DNA of 41,612 nt from Zetaproteobacteria bacterium CG_4_9_14_3_um_filter_49_83 (GCA_002791545.1 PFXG01000045.1:1-41612), one strand, 5' to 3'. Shown: positions 24,430 through 34,529, numbered from the stretch's first letter. The notes: a model not told the origin generated them from the sequence alone. Made by a program: numbers and translations.

Positions 24430-25239
24430 TTAATCGCAGCTTCCGATTAATTGCTGTGAAGATAACGCTGCATATCTGGCATTCATAAAATACAAACCCT
24501 GAGGCGGTGCCATCGTTGCCGCATATGCCCTATCTTTACTTTCCAGGGCATCCTTAAATTGATTGATTGACCATCTGCCATATCCGACCTGAACCAGACA
24601 GCCAACCATTGATCGCACCATGTGATATAAAAAAGCATCCGCCTCAAAATCTAATAATATTTCATAGCCTTGCCTGATTACAGATGCTTTTGCCATCGTT
24701 TTAATAGTGGATTTCGCCTGACACCCTGAAGAACGAAATGTCGAGAAGTCATGCACTCCAAGCAGAAGTTCAGCGGCATCTTGCATAGCAATATCATCTA
24801 ATTTTCTTGGGATCCACCAATGTCGCCAACTTGCCAGTACTGTCGGTGTATTCCTGCTCCATATCTGATATCGATAGCAACGGGCAATGCAATCAAAGCG
24901 GGCATGAAAATCATGATTAACGCTCTGCACACCCGTAATAACAACACCCGGAGGCAACAACTGATTCAATCCCTGAGTATAAGCACGCCTGGAACGAGTC
25001 CATCGATTTAATGACACATCCGCATGGGCCAGCATTGCCCTGGCATGTACACCGGCATCTGTTCGACCAGCAGCAAAAACACTCACCGATTGTCCTTCAA
25101 TCTTACTCAACGCATCTTCAACTGATTGTTGAACAGATGCCGCATTGAGTTGACGTTGCCAGCCGTGAAACCTTGAGCCATCATATTCTATCGCCAAAGC
25201 GATTCGCTGTGTTGAATCCAAAAGCATCATTTCAGACAT
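24430..25239 (-). CDS. truA: tRNA pseudouridine synthase A
   Basis: Makes pseudouridine at positions 38-40 of the tRNA anticodon stem. R-I-A-L-A-I-E-Y-D-G-S-R-F-H-G-W-Q-R-Q opens the domain. The catalytic Asp lies in A-A-G-R-T-D-A-G-V-H-A. The D-F-S-T-F-R-S-S-G-C segment and Y-H-M-V-R-S-M-V-G follow. The ATG at 25239 (269 residues) overlaps the end of the upstream membrane-protein gene by 8 nt and follows GGGGTGG; the longer frame to 25311 would add 24 unlikely residues. In many proteobacteria truA follows fimV directly, and here one gene is inserted between them. Confidence 0.95.
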   Translation of the reverse strand: MSEMMLLDSTQRIALAIEYDGSRFHGWQRQLNAASVQQSVEDALSKIEGQSVSVFAAGRTDAGVHARAMLAHADVSLNRWTRSRRAYTQGLNQLLPPGVVITGVQSVNHDFHARFDCIARCYRYQIWSRNTPTVLASWRHWWIPRKLDDIAMQDAAELLLGVHDFSTFRSSGCQAKSTIKTMAKASVIRQGYEILLDFEADAFLYHMVRSMVGCLVQVGYGRWSINQFKDALESKDRAYAATMAPPQGLYFMNARYAALSSQQLIGSCD

Positions 25240-25909
25240 AAATACACCACCCCAGCTCAGCAACAGATATGAACGCAAACCACCCATACGTTGAACTTGG
25301 CAATAGTTCATTATGAGATTTCAACGAGCTGATTTCACATTGCCAATTCATCCATAAATCTACGGATGCCTTACGAGCATGCGTCGTGCTGGCAAGAAAT
25401 AATTCAAAAATAACACTTGCCAAACGAAGGTACTTCTTGCCATCCGCTTTCCATTGTGCAAATGACTGTACTAATAACAAGCGCATACTCGCAGACATTT
25501 TTTTCACCAGTATGAGATATACGATCAAATGAATTTTGATATAGTCATTCTTTTCAACCCATTCAAGCAAATCGCTTTTTGATAGCAGCACGCTGAATAT
25601 CATGGCAGCTAAAAACATCTCCATCAAATGAATACTCAACCACAATCCTCCATACAAACCCTCTGCGGTTATCGAAATATCCATCAATGAAAGCACGACT
25701 TCACCGGGTGTTAAACATGCATGCAAAAAAACGATTGGAAGCAAGAGCCAACTCCCCACTTGCAGCACACGTTTCCAAACATTCTTTTTCCAATGCAGTA
25801 AAAAAAAGATGCTTATTGCGATATTTGCAATAGAAACCTCATACAGCTGATTAATCGCAACAGCCACAATCCAGATCATAGCGGTTATAAATCGAAAATA
25901 TGTCATCAC
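25232..25909 (-). CDS. Orphan CbiQ/EcfT-like membrane protein
   Basis: 225 residues with about five hydrophobic segments. L-T-P-G-E-V-V-L-S-L, I-T-A-E-G-L-Y-G-G-L-W-L-S-I-H and the S-D-L-L-E-W-V-E-K segment (about 66-120) follow the order seen in the T component of energy-coupling-factor transporters. The C-terminal cytoplasmic part has one A-R-K motif where EcfT proteins carry A-R-G. No ATPase or substrate-binding component lies nearby, so a shared ECF module elsewhere or a different role is possible. A terminator lies upstream, after fimV, and truA overlaps its 3' end by 8 nt. The assignment is by eye and uncertain. Confidence 0.5.
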   Translation of the reverse strand: MMTYFRFITAMIWIVAVAINQLYEVSIANIAISIFFLLHWKKNVWKRVLQVGSWLLLPIVFLHACLTPGEVVLSLMDISITAEGLYGGLWLSIHLMEMFLAAMIFSVLLSKSDLLEWVEKNDYIKIHLIVYLILVKKMSASMRLLLVQSFAQWKADGKKYLRLASVIFELFLASTTHARKASVDLWMNWQCEISSLKSHNELLPSSTYGWFAFISVAELGWCIYV

Positions 25910-25941
25910 GCTATAACAGGATGAAATTATGGGTTACAAAG

Positions 25942-25974
25942 AAAAAACGGGCTAACATCAAGTTAACCCGTTTT
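25942..25974 (-). terminator. Terminator after fimV
   Basis: AAAACGGGCTAAC (25944-25956) pairs with GTTAACCCGTTTT (25962-25974) with one mismatch around a 5-nt loop. On the minus strand it ends in a run of six T, so it ends the fimV transcript 32 nt past the stop codon. The following EcfT-like gene must have its own promoter. Confidence 0.85.
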
Positions 25975-26005
25975 AATTGAACCATGTTGTACTGAAACAG
26001 GGTGA

Positions 26006-29000
26006 TCAGGCTTTACCTCCGCTTTCATCATCCATATCCAGTTCATTAAGCAAATCATCCAGATCCATTGAAATATCCAGATCATCATCCGAGCCATCAA
26101 ATGATTCCAACTTGAAGTCCGGGTGTGTAACATCTGTATTATCGGAGTTCAGATCAAGCTCAACACTTGAAAGACCTCCCCCACCTTCCAAATCATCAAG
26201 ATCATCAAAATTAGCTTCAATGGTACTGGAGAATTCATCCATATCCGCATCAAGTTCGTCAGACGGATCTGTACTCAGACTGAATGCATCCAGATCCAAG
26301 CCAATTTCTTCACCTTCCAATGGCTCAAACAGAAAACCAGAGTCATCATCTAACAAACCAGCAGATGGAGTTTCTACAGCGCCGTTGTCAAGCGAAAGAT
26401 CAGCCGTTTCATGAGTCACACTGTGAGAAGGACTTAGAATAACCGTTTTATTTACATCATCGGTGTGATCGGACTGGCTAGAAGTACTGGCAGCGGAAGA
26501 ACCCGAAAATCCTTCCAAATCAAGACCAAAGTCATCAAGGTCCAGGCCATCATCCATTTCCAATGTCTCCAGAAGATTATCATTCATCTCAGGTAAGGAT
26601 GCATCAGCACTATCAGCTTCAGCGTCTTCTGATGAGAAATCATCGATCGACATATCAAGACCAAATTCATCCACCGAAGATTTTTCTTCTTCGTCACCTA
26701 CTGATTCATTTTCATCACCTGAATCAAATGCAGACAAGTCAAAATCACCCAATGACGTATCCACAGCTCCTTCAGACAAATCACCATCAACAACTTCAGC
26801 CAGTGAATCATCTTCAATTGAGCTTAAAAGATCTGAATCATCGGTTTCAAATGAAGTCAGATCCAAATCATCGAACGACATCTCGAGCCCGTCATCGGAA
26901 GAATCAGTGGTAACAGCTTCATCAGCCAAGCTTGTGTCTTTTGACTCATCTGCTCCAAAGGATGAAACATCCAGATCATCAAATGACATCTCTAGCCCAT
27001 TATCGGATGAGTCCGTTTCCAAATTGACGGATGATTCACTCTCATCAAATGAAGACAGATCAAAATCATCAATTGACATATCCAAGCCATCATCAGATGC
27101 CTCCGCATCCGCGCTTCCAGCTGCTTTAGCTCCACCTGTCGATGTTGGTTCATCTGTATCATCGATATCAAATGAGGACATATCCAGATCATCGAATGAC
27201 ATTTCCATGTCATCATCATCGACTTCCTCAGACTTCTTAGCAGAAACAGCTGATGATTTATCAGCTCCAAACGATGATAAATCCAAATCATCAAAAGATA
27301 TATCCATATCATCATCGTCTTTCGACTGACTACTACTGACTGCACTCGCTGTAGGTGCGTCAAAGTCATCAAAGGACATATCCAATCCGGAATCATCATC
27401 TTCAACATCTGTACTGAATTCGTCATCGTCGAATGAAGGCATTTCCAGCCCATCATCTTGGGCGGATGCAACTTCGGTGCTTTCTTCCGCGCCAAAATCG
27501 AGTCCACCATCAGCCACATCCGATGATGAAGAGCTTTCATCTGCTTCTCCACCCACGGCACTGTTAAAAACAGCCAGAGCTTCACCCATCAACACCAGCT
27601 TAGCTGCATTGATAGCATTATTAACACCGCTGTTGTCGCCACGAGCTTTTCTGATTTCAACCAGCTTGAGATGAGCTTTCTGATTGGAGCTATCAAGCTT
27701 CAATGCCATCTCCACCTGTTTCTCAGCTTCTTCTTCCATACCATAGCGCATATAAACATCTGCTTCCGACAAGTAGTCCACATTCGGGTCAGGTTCTTCA
27801 TCATCTTCCTGGAATGCTTCCATTTCAGAGGTGTCTTCATCCGTCAAATCAGGTAATGAAACATCCATTTCCATATCAAGATCGTCAGCACTCATTTGTA
27901 CAGTCGAGTCTGCGGAATCCATATCCTCTGTCACCGGCATTTCCGGTTCAGCAAAGGCGAATTCTTCTTCTGCCCCGATAGATTCATCAAAAACATCCGC
28001 AGCATCATTTTTGTTCATCTGAGGGTGCTGGCGACCGCGACGCAACAGGAAGCCAACCGCTGCTGAAAGCAATACAACCAGACCAATCAAGATCCAGCTA
28101 AGCCAATTCAGCATAGCAGCACTTTCACCGCCACCAGAGTTCTGCCTTGCCTCATCGAGTTGTGACTGCATACGGGCCAACTGTATTTCTAATTTCTTAA
28201 GCTGTGCAGTTGCTGCGGCTTCTACTTCACCAGGTTGACGTTTTTCGTATTCATTTAATTTCGCTTCAAGATCGAACAGCTGCTCTTCAAGAGCTGCATT
28301 TTGTTCTGTGAGTTGTTGAACAGCTTCATTAGCCAACAACTGTCCAACAGCACTAGCTCCGGCTGCATCAGCCTTCTTGTTGGATTGACTGGCCTTTTCA
28401 GGTGATTTTGCCACCACATTGGATGCCGCAGCCGCTTCATCGGCAACCGGTTTGATAGCGCTCAGCTCATTTTCATCGCCAGCCGATTCGCCTGTTTTTT
28501 CAACTTCCTTGTTTTCGTTTGCCACATCCATAGGCTTACTAGCCACACCGGAAGCATTCTCACCAACGCGTACACGTTTACTGTAACGGTTTTCCTGCGC
28601 TTCCTGTACAGAAGCGTATTCAGGCTCCTGAGCCAGTCCTTTCCAGGCTTTCGCCTGCTCAGCCAGCATTTGCTTAGCCATCAATGGTGAAATTTTTGCG
28701 ACTTCATCGGCTGTTGGTACATCAAGGTATGTTCCGGCCTGAATAAGATTGATATTATCCTGGCTGAATTTTGAACGGTTCTTTTCATAAAGCGCCATCA
28801 TCACTTGCTGACGCGTAAACCTTTCATCAACCTGCAAACGACTGGCTACCGTCGTAATCGTATCGCCAAACACCATTGGACCATATCGCGCTGTGCGCGC
28901 CCAGCCATCAAAGGCTTCAAACGATTTTACGGGCTGAGAAGCATCAGGCGAGACCTGAGAATCAGCCTGAACAGCAGCGTCAGATGGCATGTCATCAATC

Positions 29001-29473
29001 ACAGGCTGTGGTTCCATAGTCCTGACGATTGATTCAACTTGCGGTTGCGGTGCAATGACTTGAGTTTTTGCTGAGCTCGGCAATTCAAGGAAAACCGGGA
29101 ATTTCTTAAAATGAGTCGAACGACCAAAACGAACTTTCAACACGAGATTAAAAAACGGAGATTCAATCGCAGAATCAGATAGCAACTCGACTCTGGAGCC
29201 CCGGCTATCCTGCTTTAGCTGGATTCTTAACGCATTAATTGCCGACTCTCTGAAAACTTCCAGAATCCTGAAATCAGTGGGTGAGGCAAGTTCAACAATG
29301 ACATCTGAGATATCCTCGCCGGACTCCAGATTCAGGGCAACTTCACCGTAAAACGGTTCTCCCAAGTGGCTGGCGACGTCCATCTTGCCCAACGACACAG
29401 CATAGGCCTGCGTCGAAAATGCAGCCAAGGATAGTATTAATGCATAAAATACATGCACGAAATGGCGATACAT
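26006..29473 (-). CDS. fimV: FimV-like hub protein with a very acidic repetitive C terminus
   Basis: 1155 residues from the ATG at 29473, preceded by GGGAGG. Order: signal peptide (1-25), the conserved FimV N-terminal beta domain (V-S-L-G-K-M-D-V-A-S-H-L-G-E-P-F, to about 135), a LysM-like peptidoglycan-binding region (about 190-255), coiled coil (380-445), membrane helix (453-478) and a TPR-like segment (about 560-610). Roughly 500 residues of Asp/Ser-rich sequence follow, with at least six variants of G-L-E-M-S-F-D-D-L-D-L-S-S-F. FimV organises pili and polar signalling in Pseudomonas. The usual C-terminal TPR cap of FimV is not visible at the end, which reads D-E-S-G-G-K-A. Confidence 0.9.
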   Translation of the reverse strand: MYRHFVHVFYALILSLAAFSTQAYAVSLGKMDVASHLGEPFYGEVALNLESGEDISDVIVELASPTDFRILEVFRESAINALRIQLKQDSRGSRVELLSDSAIESPFFNLVLKVRFGRSTHFKKFPVFLELPSSAKTQVIAPQPQVESIVRTMEPQPVIDDMPSDAAVQADSQVSPDASQPVKSFEAFDGWARTARYGPMVFGDTITTVASRLQVDERFTRQQVMMALYEKNRSKFSQDNINLIQAGTYLDVPTADEVAKISPLMAKQMLAEQAKAWKGLAQEPEYASVQEAQENRYSKRVRVGENASGVASKPMDVANENKEVEKTGESAGDENELSAIKPVADEAAAASNVVAKSPEKASQSNKKADAAGASAVGQLLANEAVQQLTEQNAALEEQLFDLEAKLNEYEKRQPGEVEAAATAQLKKLEIQLARMQSQLDEARQNSGGGESAAMLNWLSWILIGLVVLLSAAVGFLLRRGRQHPQMNKNDAADVFDESIGAEEEFAFAEPEMPVTEDMDSADSTVQMSADDLDMEMDVSLPDLTDEDTSEMEAFQEDDEEPDPNVDYLSEADVYMRYGMEEEAEKQVEMALKLDSSNQKAHLKLVEIRKARGDNSGVNNAINAAKLVLMGEALAVFNSAVGGEADESSSSSDVADGGLDFGAEESTEVASAQDDGLEMPSFDDDEFSTDVEDDDSGLDMSFDDFDAPTASAVSSSQSKDDDDMDISFDDLDLSSFGADKSSAVSAKKSEEVDDDDMEMSFDDLDMSSFDIDDTDEPTSTGGAKAAGSADAEASDDGLDMSIDDFDLSSFDESESSVNLETDSSDNGLEMSFDDLDVSSFGADESKDTSLADEAVTTDSSDDGLEMSFDDLDLTSFETDDSDLLSSIEDDSLAEVVDGDLSEGAVDTSLGDFDLSAFDSGDENESVGDEEEKSSVDEFGLDMSIDDFSSEDAEADSADASLPEMNDNLLETLEMDDGLDLDDFGLDLEGFSGSSAASTSSQSDHTDDVNKTVILSPSHSVTHETADLSLDNGAVETPSAGLLDDDSGFLFEPLEGEEIGLDLDAFSLSTDPSDELDADMDEFSSTIEANFDDLDDLEGGGGLSSVELDLNSDNTDVTHPDFKLESFDGSDDDLDISMDLDDLLNELDMDDESGGKA

Positions 29474-29521
29474 GTTGCCTCCCTTCACCCCATCATTGAC
29501 ATCAACACGGGGGGTAAGTCA

Positions 29522-30553
29522 TCAGGTCCGGGAAATCAATATTTCCGCTATTTGTACAGCATTTAAGGCCGCACCTTTACGTACATTATCGGCAACAATC
29601 CATAAGTGCAAGGAATTTTGGAAAGAATAGTCATTTCGTATCCTTCCAACCCACACCGGATCAGTCCCGGCTGCCTCGCTTGGCATGGGATAATCTTCAC
29701 CACTTGGATCGTCAACCACACATATTCCTGCAGCATCAGCCAACGCAAGGCGCGCTTGCTCCGCAGTCAACTCTGATTCAAATGTCACATTCACTGATTC
29801 GGAATGCCCGTAGAATACCGGCACACGCACTGTAGTAGCGGTTACAGCAATATCCGCTTCCATAATTTTACGTGTTTCATCGATCATTTTGTGTTCTTCT
29901 TTCGTATACCCATCATCCATAAACACGTCTATTTGAGGGATGACATTAAATGCAATACGCGCAGGGAACACCTTCACCTCTGCTGATTGCCCATTCAGCA
30001 ATTGACCTGTTTGCCTGGCCAGTTCATCAATAGCTTTGCCACCAGCACCTGACACAGCCTGATAAGTAGAAACAACCACCCGCTTGATTGGCACCAGATC
30101 ATGCAATGGCTTCAGTGCCACCACCATCTGAATGGTTGAACAATTCGGATTGGCGATAATTCTGTTTTGCCGGGCCAATTCCAGAGCATGCGGATTTACT
30201 TCCGGCACAACCAGCGCAACATCTTCATGCATGCGCCATGCACTGGAGTTATCCACCACATAACAGCCTGCTTCAGCGAATCGAGGGGCGTATTCGAGCG
30301 AGGTGCTACCACCAGCCGAGAACAAGGCAATATCAACGCCTTTCGGATCAAATGTAGCCAAATCCTGAACGGTGTATTCTCTCTTTCTGAATTCAATGGT
30401 TGAACCCGCACTGCGGCTTGACGCAAGTGGTATGATTTCTGACACTGGGAAATTGCGCTCGGCCAGGATCTCAAGCATCGTCTGCCCTACTGCTCCTGTA
30501 GCACCAACAACCGCCACACGATATCCATCTTTTTGTGGTAAAAATTCGTCCAC
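29522..30553 (-). CDS. asd: Aspartate-semialdehyde dehydrogenase
   Basis: Reduces aspartyl phosphate to aspartate semialdehyde for lysine, threonine and methionine synthesis. The NADP site V-A-V-V-G-A-T-G-A-V-G-Q opens the protein, and the catalytic Cys lies in I-I-A-N-P-N-C-S-T-I-Q. S-G-A-G-G-K follows. The GTG at 30553 (343 residues) is chosen because GGAGG in the leuB 3' end lies 7 nt upstream and only one base separates it from the leuB stop. The longer ATG frame to 30595 would overlap leuB. The leuB-asd-fimV order is conserved in many proteobacteria. Confidence 0.96.
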   Translation of the reverse strand: MDEFLPQKDGYRVAVVGATGAVGQTMLEILAERNFPVSEIIPLASSRSAGSTIEFRKREYTVQDLATFDPKGVDIALFSAGGSTSLEYAPRFAEAGCYVVDNSSAWRMHEDVALVVPEVNPHALELARQNRIIANPNCSTIQMVVALKPLHDLVPIKRVVVSTYQAVSGAGGKAIDELARQTGQLLNGQSAEVKVFPARIAFNVIPQIDVFMDDGYTKEEHKMIDETRKIMEADIAVTATTVRVPVFYGHSESVNVTFESELTAEQARLALADAAGICVVDDPSGEDYPMPSEAAGTDPVWVGRIRNDYSFQNSLHLWIVADNVRKGAALNAVQIAEILISRT

Positions 30554-30554
30554 C

Positions 30555-31643
30555 TTATGCCTCCGAAATAGCCAGGAGTTGCTTGCAGACAGCATCCCCC
30601 ATGCCTGAACAACTCACCGATGCTTCACCATTAAATGCCAGGTCAACTGTACGCACACCCGCATCCAGAGTCTGTTCAACTGCCCGCTCAAGCAAATCAG
30701 CCAAATCTACGCGATCCAGTGAAAACCGTAACATCATGGCTACCGACAGAATCGTCGCCAACGGATTAGCCTTATCTTGACCGGCAATATCAGGCGCTGA
30801 CCCGTGAATCGGCTCATACATGGCAAATTTCTCACCAATCGAAGCAGATGGCAGCATGCCAATTGAACCAGTCAGCATTGAAGCCTCATCCGATAAAATA
30901 TCACCAAACAAATTCCCTGTGACAATCACATCAAATTGGCGCGGGTTACGAATCAGCTGCATGGCTGCGTTATCGACATACATGTGTGACAACTCAACGT
31001 CGGAGAATTCTTCTTTATGCAGTTCAATCACCACACTGCGCCACAATTCGGAGACATCCAGAACGTTGGCTTTTTCGACACTGCACACACGATTACTGCG
31101 TAAACGTGCTGCTTCAAAAGCTTTACGGGCTATGCGACGAATCTCACTTTCACGATAACCCATCGTATTAAATCCGTATCTTTCACCATCCCGCTCTTCG
31201 ATACCTCTTGGCTTACCAAAATAAATACCGGAAACCAACTCACGAACCACCAGAATATCCACACCCTCAATCACTTCCGGTTTCAGCGTGGAAGCATCAA
31301 GCAATTGGCGCTGCACTTTACTTGGCCGATAATTAGCAAATAGACCAAGATCTTCACGAATCCGCAACAAACCTGCCTCAGGACGTAATGGCTTGGCCAA
31401 TGACTCCCACTTCGGCCCACCTACAGCGCCAAGCAGCACAGCATCACAGGCATGCACCAACTTCTGCGTAGCTTCAGGGTATGGATCACCGGATTCATCG
31501 TAACCGGCCCCGCCAATACCAGCCTTTTCCCAATGTGCATCTAATCCAAAATGCTTATTCAATACATCCAGCACTTTCAGAGCTTCATCGACAATTTCAA
31601 TTCCGATGCCATCACCTGGCAGCACTGCAATCTTAACCGACAT
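30555..31643 (-). CDS. leuB: 3-isopropylmalate dehydrogenase
   Basis: Oxidatively decarboxylates 3-isopropylmalate in leucine synthesis, using NAD. The start [12 protein letters not shown] is the family signature, and [11 protein letters not shown] follows. [17 protein letters not shown] carries the Asp residues that hold the Mg and substrate. [12 protein letters not shown] marks the NAD region. 362 residues is standard. It starts 2 nt after the nrdR stop with GGGAG upstream, so the two are co-transcribed. No leuC or leuD is in the window. Confidence 0.97.
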   Translation of the reverse strand: MSVKIAVLPGDGIGIEIVDEALKVLDVLNKHFGLDAHWEKAGIGGAGYDESGDPYPEATQKLVHACDAVLLGAVGGPKWESLAKPLRPEAGLLRIREDLGLFANYRPSKVQRQLLDASTLKPEVIEGVDILVVRELVSGIYFGKPRGIEERDGERYGFNTMGYRESEIRRIARKAFEAARLRSNRVCSVEKANVLDVSELWRSVVIELHKEEFSDVELSHMYVDNAAMQLIRNPRQFDVIVTGNLFGDILSDEASMLTGSIGMLPSASIGEKFAMYEPIHGSAPDIAGQDKANPLATILSVAMMLRFSLDRVDLADLLERAVEQTLDAGVRTVDLAFNGEASVSCSGMGDAVCKQLLAISEA

Positions 31644-31645
31644 AA

Positions 31646-32104
31646 CTACTCCCTATTACCCATGGCCGTTTTCACAGCCGCTAAGAAATCATCCACATCT
31701 TTAAATTCACGATAAACAGACGCAAAGCGCACATAAGCCACTCCGTCCAACTGCTGTAATTGCAACATTACATACTCACCAATCTTTGAGGAAAGAACCT
31801 CGGGCTCGCCCAATTCCTGAGCAGCTCGCAAAATACTGTTTACCCCTTGCTCAAGTGCATCTGCCGATACAGGTCTCTTCTCAAGTGCCTTGATGAGCCC
31901 CGAACGAATTTTATTGATATCAAAGGCTTGTCTTGCACCATCCTTTTTTACCACCAGAGGCAAACGAAGCTCTGCTCTTTCGTATGTTGAAAATCGTTTA
32001 CCACAGACCTCGCACTCACGACGCCGTCGAACAGTTGCACCAGCCTCAGCCACGCGTGAGTCAACTACGCGAGTATCATCATTTGAACAAAAGGGACAGT
32101 GCAC
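31646..32104 (-). CDS. nrdR: NrdR transcriptional repressor of ribonucleotide reductase genes
   Basis: 152 residues. The N-terminal zinc ribbon is C-P-F-C ... C-E-V-C (residues 3-6 and near 31-34), followed by the ATP-cone (about 46-136, [12 protein letters not shown]). NrdR senses ATP/dATP and represses nrd operons. The GTG at 32104 is the only start that keeps the zinc ribbon at the N terminus. It sits 21 nt after the glyA stop with AAGG-type sites. The glyA-nrdR pairing is common. Confidence 0.95.
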   Translation of the reverse strand: MHCPFCSNDDTRVVDSRVAEAGATVRRRRECEVCGKRFSTYERAELRLPLVVKKDGARQAFDINKIRSGLIKALEKRPVSADALEQGVNSILRAAQELGEPEVLSSKIGEYVMLQLQQLDGVAYVRFASVYREFKDVDDFLAAVKTAMGNRE

Positions 32105-32125
32105 TTACAGACCTTTTCGCCTCAA

Positions 32126-33385
32126 TCAGCTTTCGTAGACCGGAAAGCGATCAGTCAGAGACCTTACTTCCTGCTTCACAGCAGCATGTACTTGAGCATC
32201 GTCATGCGCATTGAGTACTTTTAGAATCATTTCACCAATCTGAGAAGCCTCTGCTTCTTTCATACCACGCGAGGTAATCACTGAAGCACCAATACGAATA
32301 CCACTGGTCACAAATGGTGACTCCGGATCGAATGGGATGGTGTTTTTATTGGTCGTGATACCCGCTGCTTCCAATGCCTCTTCAGCCTGCTTGCCGGTAA
32401 TACCCTGTGGACGCACATCCACACGGAACATATGACAGTCAGTGCCGCCCGAAACAATGCGCAAGCCACCTTTTGTTAAAGTGCCTGCCAATACACGAGA
32501 ATTCTTAACGACCTGCTTCTGATCTTCCTTAAATGAATCGGCAAGCGCTTCACCAAAAGCCACTGCCTTGGCAGCAATCACATGCATTAACGGACCACCC
32601 TGAATGCCGGGGAAAATACGTGAGTTAATAGCTTTGGCCAGATCATCATCATCTGTCAGAATCATACCACCGCGAGGACCACGCAATGTTTTATGCGTTG
32701 TGGAGGTGATTATATGCGCATATCCCACAGGACTCGGATAAGCACCGGCAGCAATCAAGCCTGCATAGTGCGCCATATCAACCATCAGAATAGCACCAAT
32801 GGAATCAGCAATTTGACGCATGCGTTTAAAATCAATAGGGCGCTCATAGGCTGAAGCTCCACCAATAATCATCTTCGGCCGATGTACTTCCGCCATTTTT
32901 TGCATGACATCATAATCAATCAACTCATTATCTTCACGGACGCCGTAAGCCACTACTTTGTACAAACGACCAGAAAAGTTGACCGGAGAACCATGGGTCA
33001 GATGACCACCATGCGAAAGATCCATACCCATGATGGTATCGCCTGGCTTAAGCACGGCCATATACACTGCCATATTGGCCTGTGAACCGGAATGCGGCTG
33101 CACATTAGCATGCTTAACGCCAAACAGAGCTTTTGCCCGCTCTTGAGCCAGCGACTCAACCGCATCAACAAATTCACAACCGCCATAATAACGGCGGCCC
33201 GGATAACCTTCGGCATATTTATTGGTCAGCACAGAACCCTGTGCCTGCATGACAGCTTTCGAAACAATATTTTCACTGGCAATCAACTCCAGCGTATGCT
33301 GTTGACGACCCAACTCTTGCTGAATGGCTTTCAGAACAGGTTCATCTGCCAAATCAGTATTAAAAAAATCATTGCGATTACTCAT
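32126..33385 (-). CDS. glyA: Serine hydroxymethyltransferase
   Basis: PLP enzyme converting serine and tetrahydrofolate to glycine and methylenetetrahydrofolate. The cofactor lysine lies in [14 protein letters not shown], preceded by [12 protein letters not shown]. The N-terminal L-I-A-S-E-N-I-V-S and the Y-P-G-R-R-Y-Y-G-G segment are typical. The ATG at 33385 (419 residues, standard) has GGAG 6 nt upstream; the frame extends to 33508 without a better site. It follows a terminator behind rplS and heads the nrdR-leuB-asd-fimV transcript. Confidence 0.97.
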   Translation of the reverse strand: MSNRNDFFNTDLADEPVLKAIQQELGRQQHTLELIASENIVSKAVMQAQGSVLTNKYAEGYPGRRYYGGCEFVDAVESLAQERAKALFGVKHANVQPHSGSQANMAVYMAVLKPGDTIMGMDLSHGGHLTHGSPVNFSGRLYKVVAYGVREDNELIDYDVMQKMAEVHRPKMIIGGASAYERPIDFKRMRQIADSIGAILMVDMAHYAGLIAAGAYPSPVGYAHIITSTTHKTLRGPRGGMILTDDDDLAKAINSRIFPGIQGGPLMHVIAAKAVAFGEALADSFKEDQKQVVKNSRVLAGTLTKGGLRIVSGGTDCHMFRVDVRPQGITGKQAEEALEAAGITTNKNTIPFDPESPFVTSGIRIGASVITSRGMKEAEASQIGEMILKVLNAHDDAQVHAAVKQEVRSLTDRFPVYES

Positions 33386-33485
33386 GCGCTTCTCCAATCC
33401 ACCCTGCTGTAAATTTGCAACCATATTGTGGCAACCTGTCATTGTTTGTGACGCGGCGCACAAAAAAAAGTCGATCTGCTTTGCT

Positions 33486-33519
33486 GAAAAACTAAAATGA
33501 GGGCCCACACGGAGCCCCC
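33486..33519 (-). terminator. Terminator after rplS
   Basis: On the minus strand GGGGGCTC pairs with GGGCCCTC around a 5-nt loop (with G-U pairs), followed by ATTTTAGTTTTT. It lies 49 nt past the rplS stop and 100 nt before glyA, separating the ribosomal and amino-acid transcripts. Confidence 0.7.
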
Positions 33520-33568
33520 ATTATAAACCACATCTGATCAAAGCCTACCCGAAGGTAGCAAGGATCGA

Positions 33569-33937
33569 TTAATAACGGCGCTCGCGAATACGTGCCGCCT
33601 TACCGCGCAATTGGCGCAGATAGTAAAGTTTAGCGCGACGAACCCGTCCACGACGAACAACGGTGATACTTTCCATCATTGGCGAATGCAGCGGAAAAAT
33701 ACGCTCAACACCCACACCATTAGAAATTTTACGAACTGTAAACGTACTGGAAATACCCTTGTTATGACGGGCAATCACAATACCCTCATAAGCCTGAATA
33801 CGCTCACGACGCTCTACACCTTTCTTGGTATCTTTAAAGTCAACCACTCGAAGGTTTACTCGAACCGTATCACCTTCACGAAATTCTGGTAAATCACCAC
33901 GTAACTGGTCTTTGGTTACATCATCCAACGCTCGCAT
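33569..33937 (-). CDS. rplS: Ribosomal protein L19
   Basis: 122 residues from the ATG at 33937. The GGAGG at 33946-33950 is 7-8 nt from this ATG but only one base from the ATG at 33943, which decides the start. [15 protein letters not shown] and the basic end [15 protein letters not shown] are typical of L19, which sits at the 30S-50S interface. In most bacteria rplS follows trmD. Here it follows a SPOUT methyltransferase gene and a sugar-kinase gene, so the usual rpsP-rimM-trmD block is not adjacent. Confidence 0.97.
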   Translation of the reverse strand: MRALDDVTKDQLRGDLPEFREGDTVRVNLRVVDFKDTKKGVERRERIQAYEGIVIARHNKGISSTFTVRKISNGVGVERIFPLHSPMMESITVVRRGRVRRAKLYYLRQLRGKAARIRERRY

Positions 33938-33997
33938 TTGCATGCCTCCAAATAAGCTCGACGATTGCATATAAAGCAAATACGTCAAATCACAATC

Positions 33998-34528
33998 TCA
34001 TCGAAACAGTCTATCCAGATAAATGGCCAAGGCTGCCCGCACCGAAAGGTGGCGCACTTTACCCTCCCCTTTGATGGCTGACAACCATCCATTTGGTTTT
34101 GGCATGTTTTGCTCATCCAGACCCGAGCCTGTGCCAAAAACAATCAGGTGTTTTCCGGTGATATCAGCCAATTTCCGGATATCAGTTTCGTCTGACACAC
34201 AACGCGCCGACGTATACCAGAGCTGATAATCATCACGTTGCATAACATCCTCAAGACAACTGACAACCTCAACCGCATCCAATACTGTTGAGCGATCGGG
34301 ATTGCGGCACACACCATCCCGACCCTTCCAGTATCCGCATACATCATCCACAAAGGCATGCATCCCCTTTGCCGGATGCACCAGATAGACCGCTCCGACC
34401 CCATAAAATGCGCATGTACGGGCAAAATCATGAATATCCAGTGTAGTGATCGATGTTGCAGTTGTCTGTCCCTGCCGATTCAGCACCGGATAATGCACCA
34501 GCGCAACCGCGATAGATGATCCAGTCAT
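33998..34528 (-). CDS. SPOUT RNA methyltransferase (PF09936-type)
   Basis: 176 residues. V-A-L-V-H-Y-P-V-L opens the protein, L-D-I-H-D-F-A-R-T-C-A-F-Y-G-V follows, then V-F-G-T-G-S-G-L and the C-terminal knot L-S-V-R-A-A-L-A-I-Y-L-D-R-L, as in the small TrmD-like family PF09936. This should use S-adenosylmethionine to methylate an RNA; the target is not established. Its genes often lie between trmD and rplS. Here rplS follows 60 nt downstream but trmD is absent, so part of that block was kept. The ATG at 34528 begins one base after the ROK kinase stop. Confidence 0.85.
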   Translation of the reverse strand: MTGSSIAVALVHYPVLNRQGQTTATSITTLDIHDFARTCAFYGVGAVYLVHPAKGMHAFVDDVCGYWKGRDGVCRNPDRSTVLDAVEVVSCLEDVMQRDDYQLWYTSARCVSDETDIRKLADITGKHLIVFGTGSGLDEQNMPKPNGWLSAIKGEGKVRHLSVRAALAIYLDRLFR

Positions 34529-34529
34529 G

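Noticed and set aside
26870-27400. Regularly spaced similar sequences in fimV, considered as a CRISPR array
   Set aside because: The repeats are in frame, diverged, of coding nature and have no constant repeat-spacer unit.
25977-29032. Several plus-strand frames of Ser-rich or Gln/His-rich protein opposite fimV
   Set aside because: They are antisense shadows of the Asp/Ser repeat region; the biased composition follows from the repeated codons and they have no ribosome sites.
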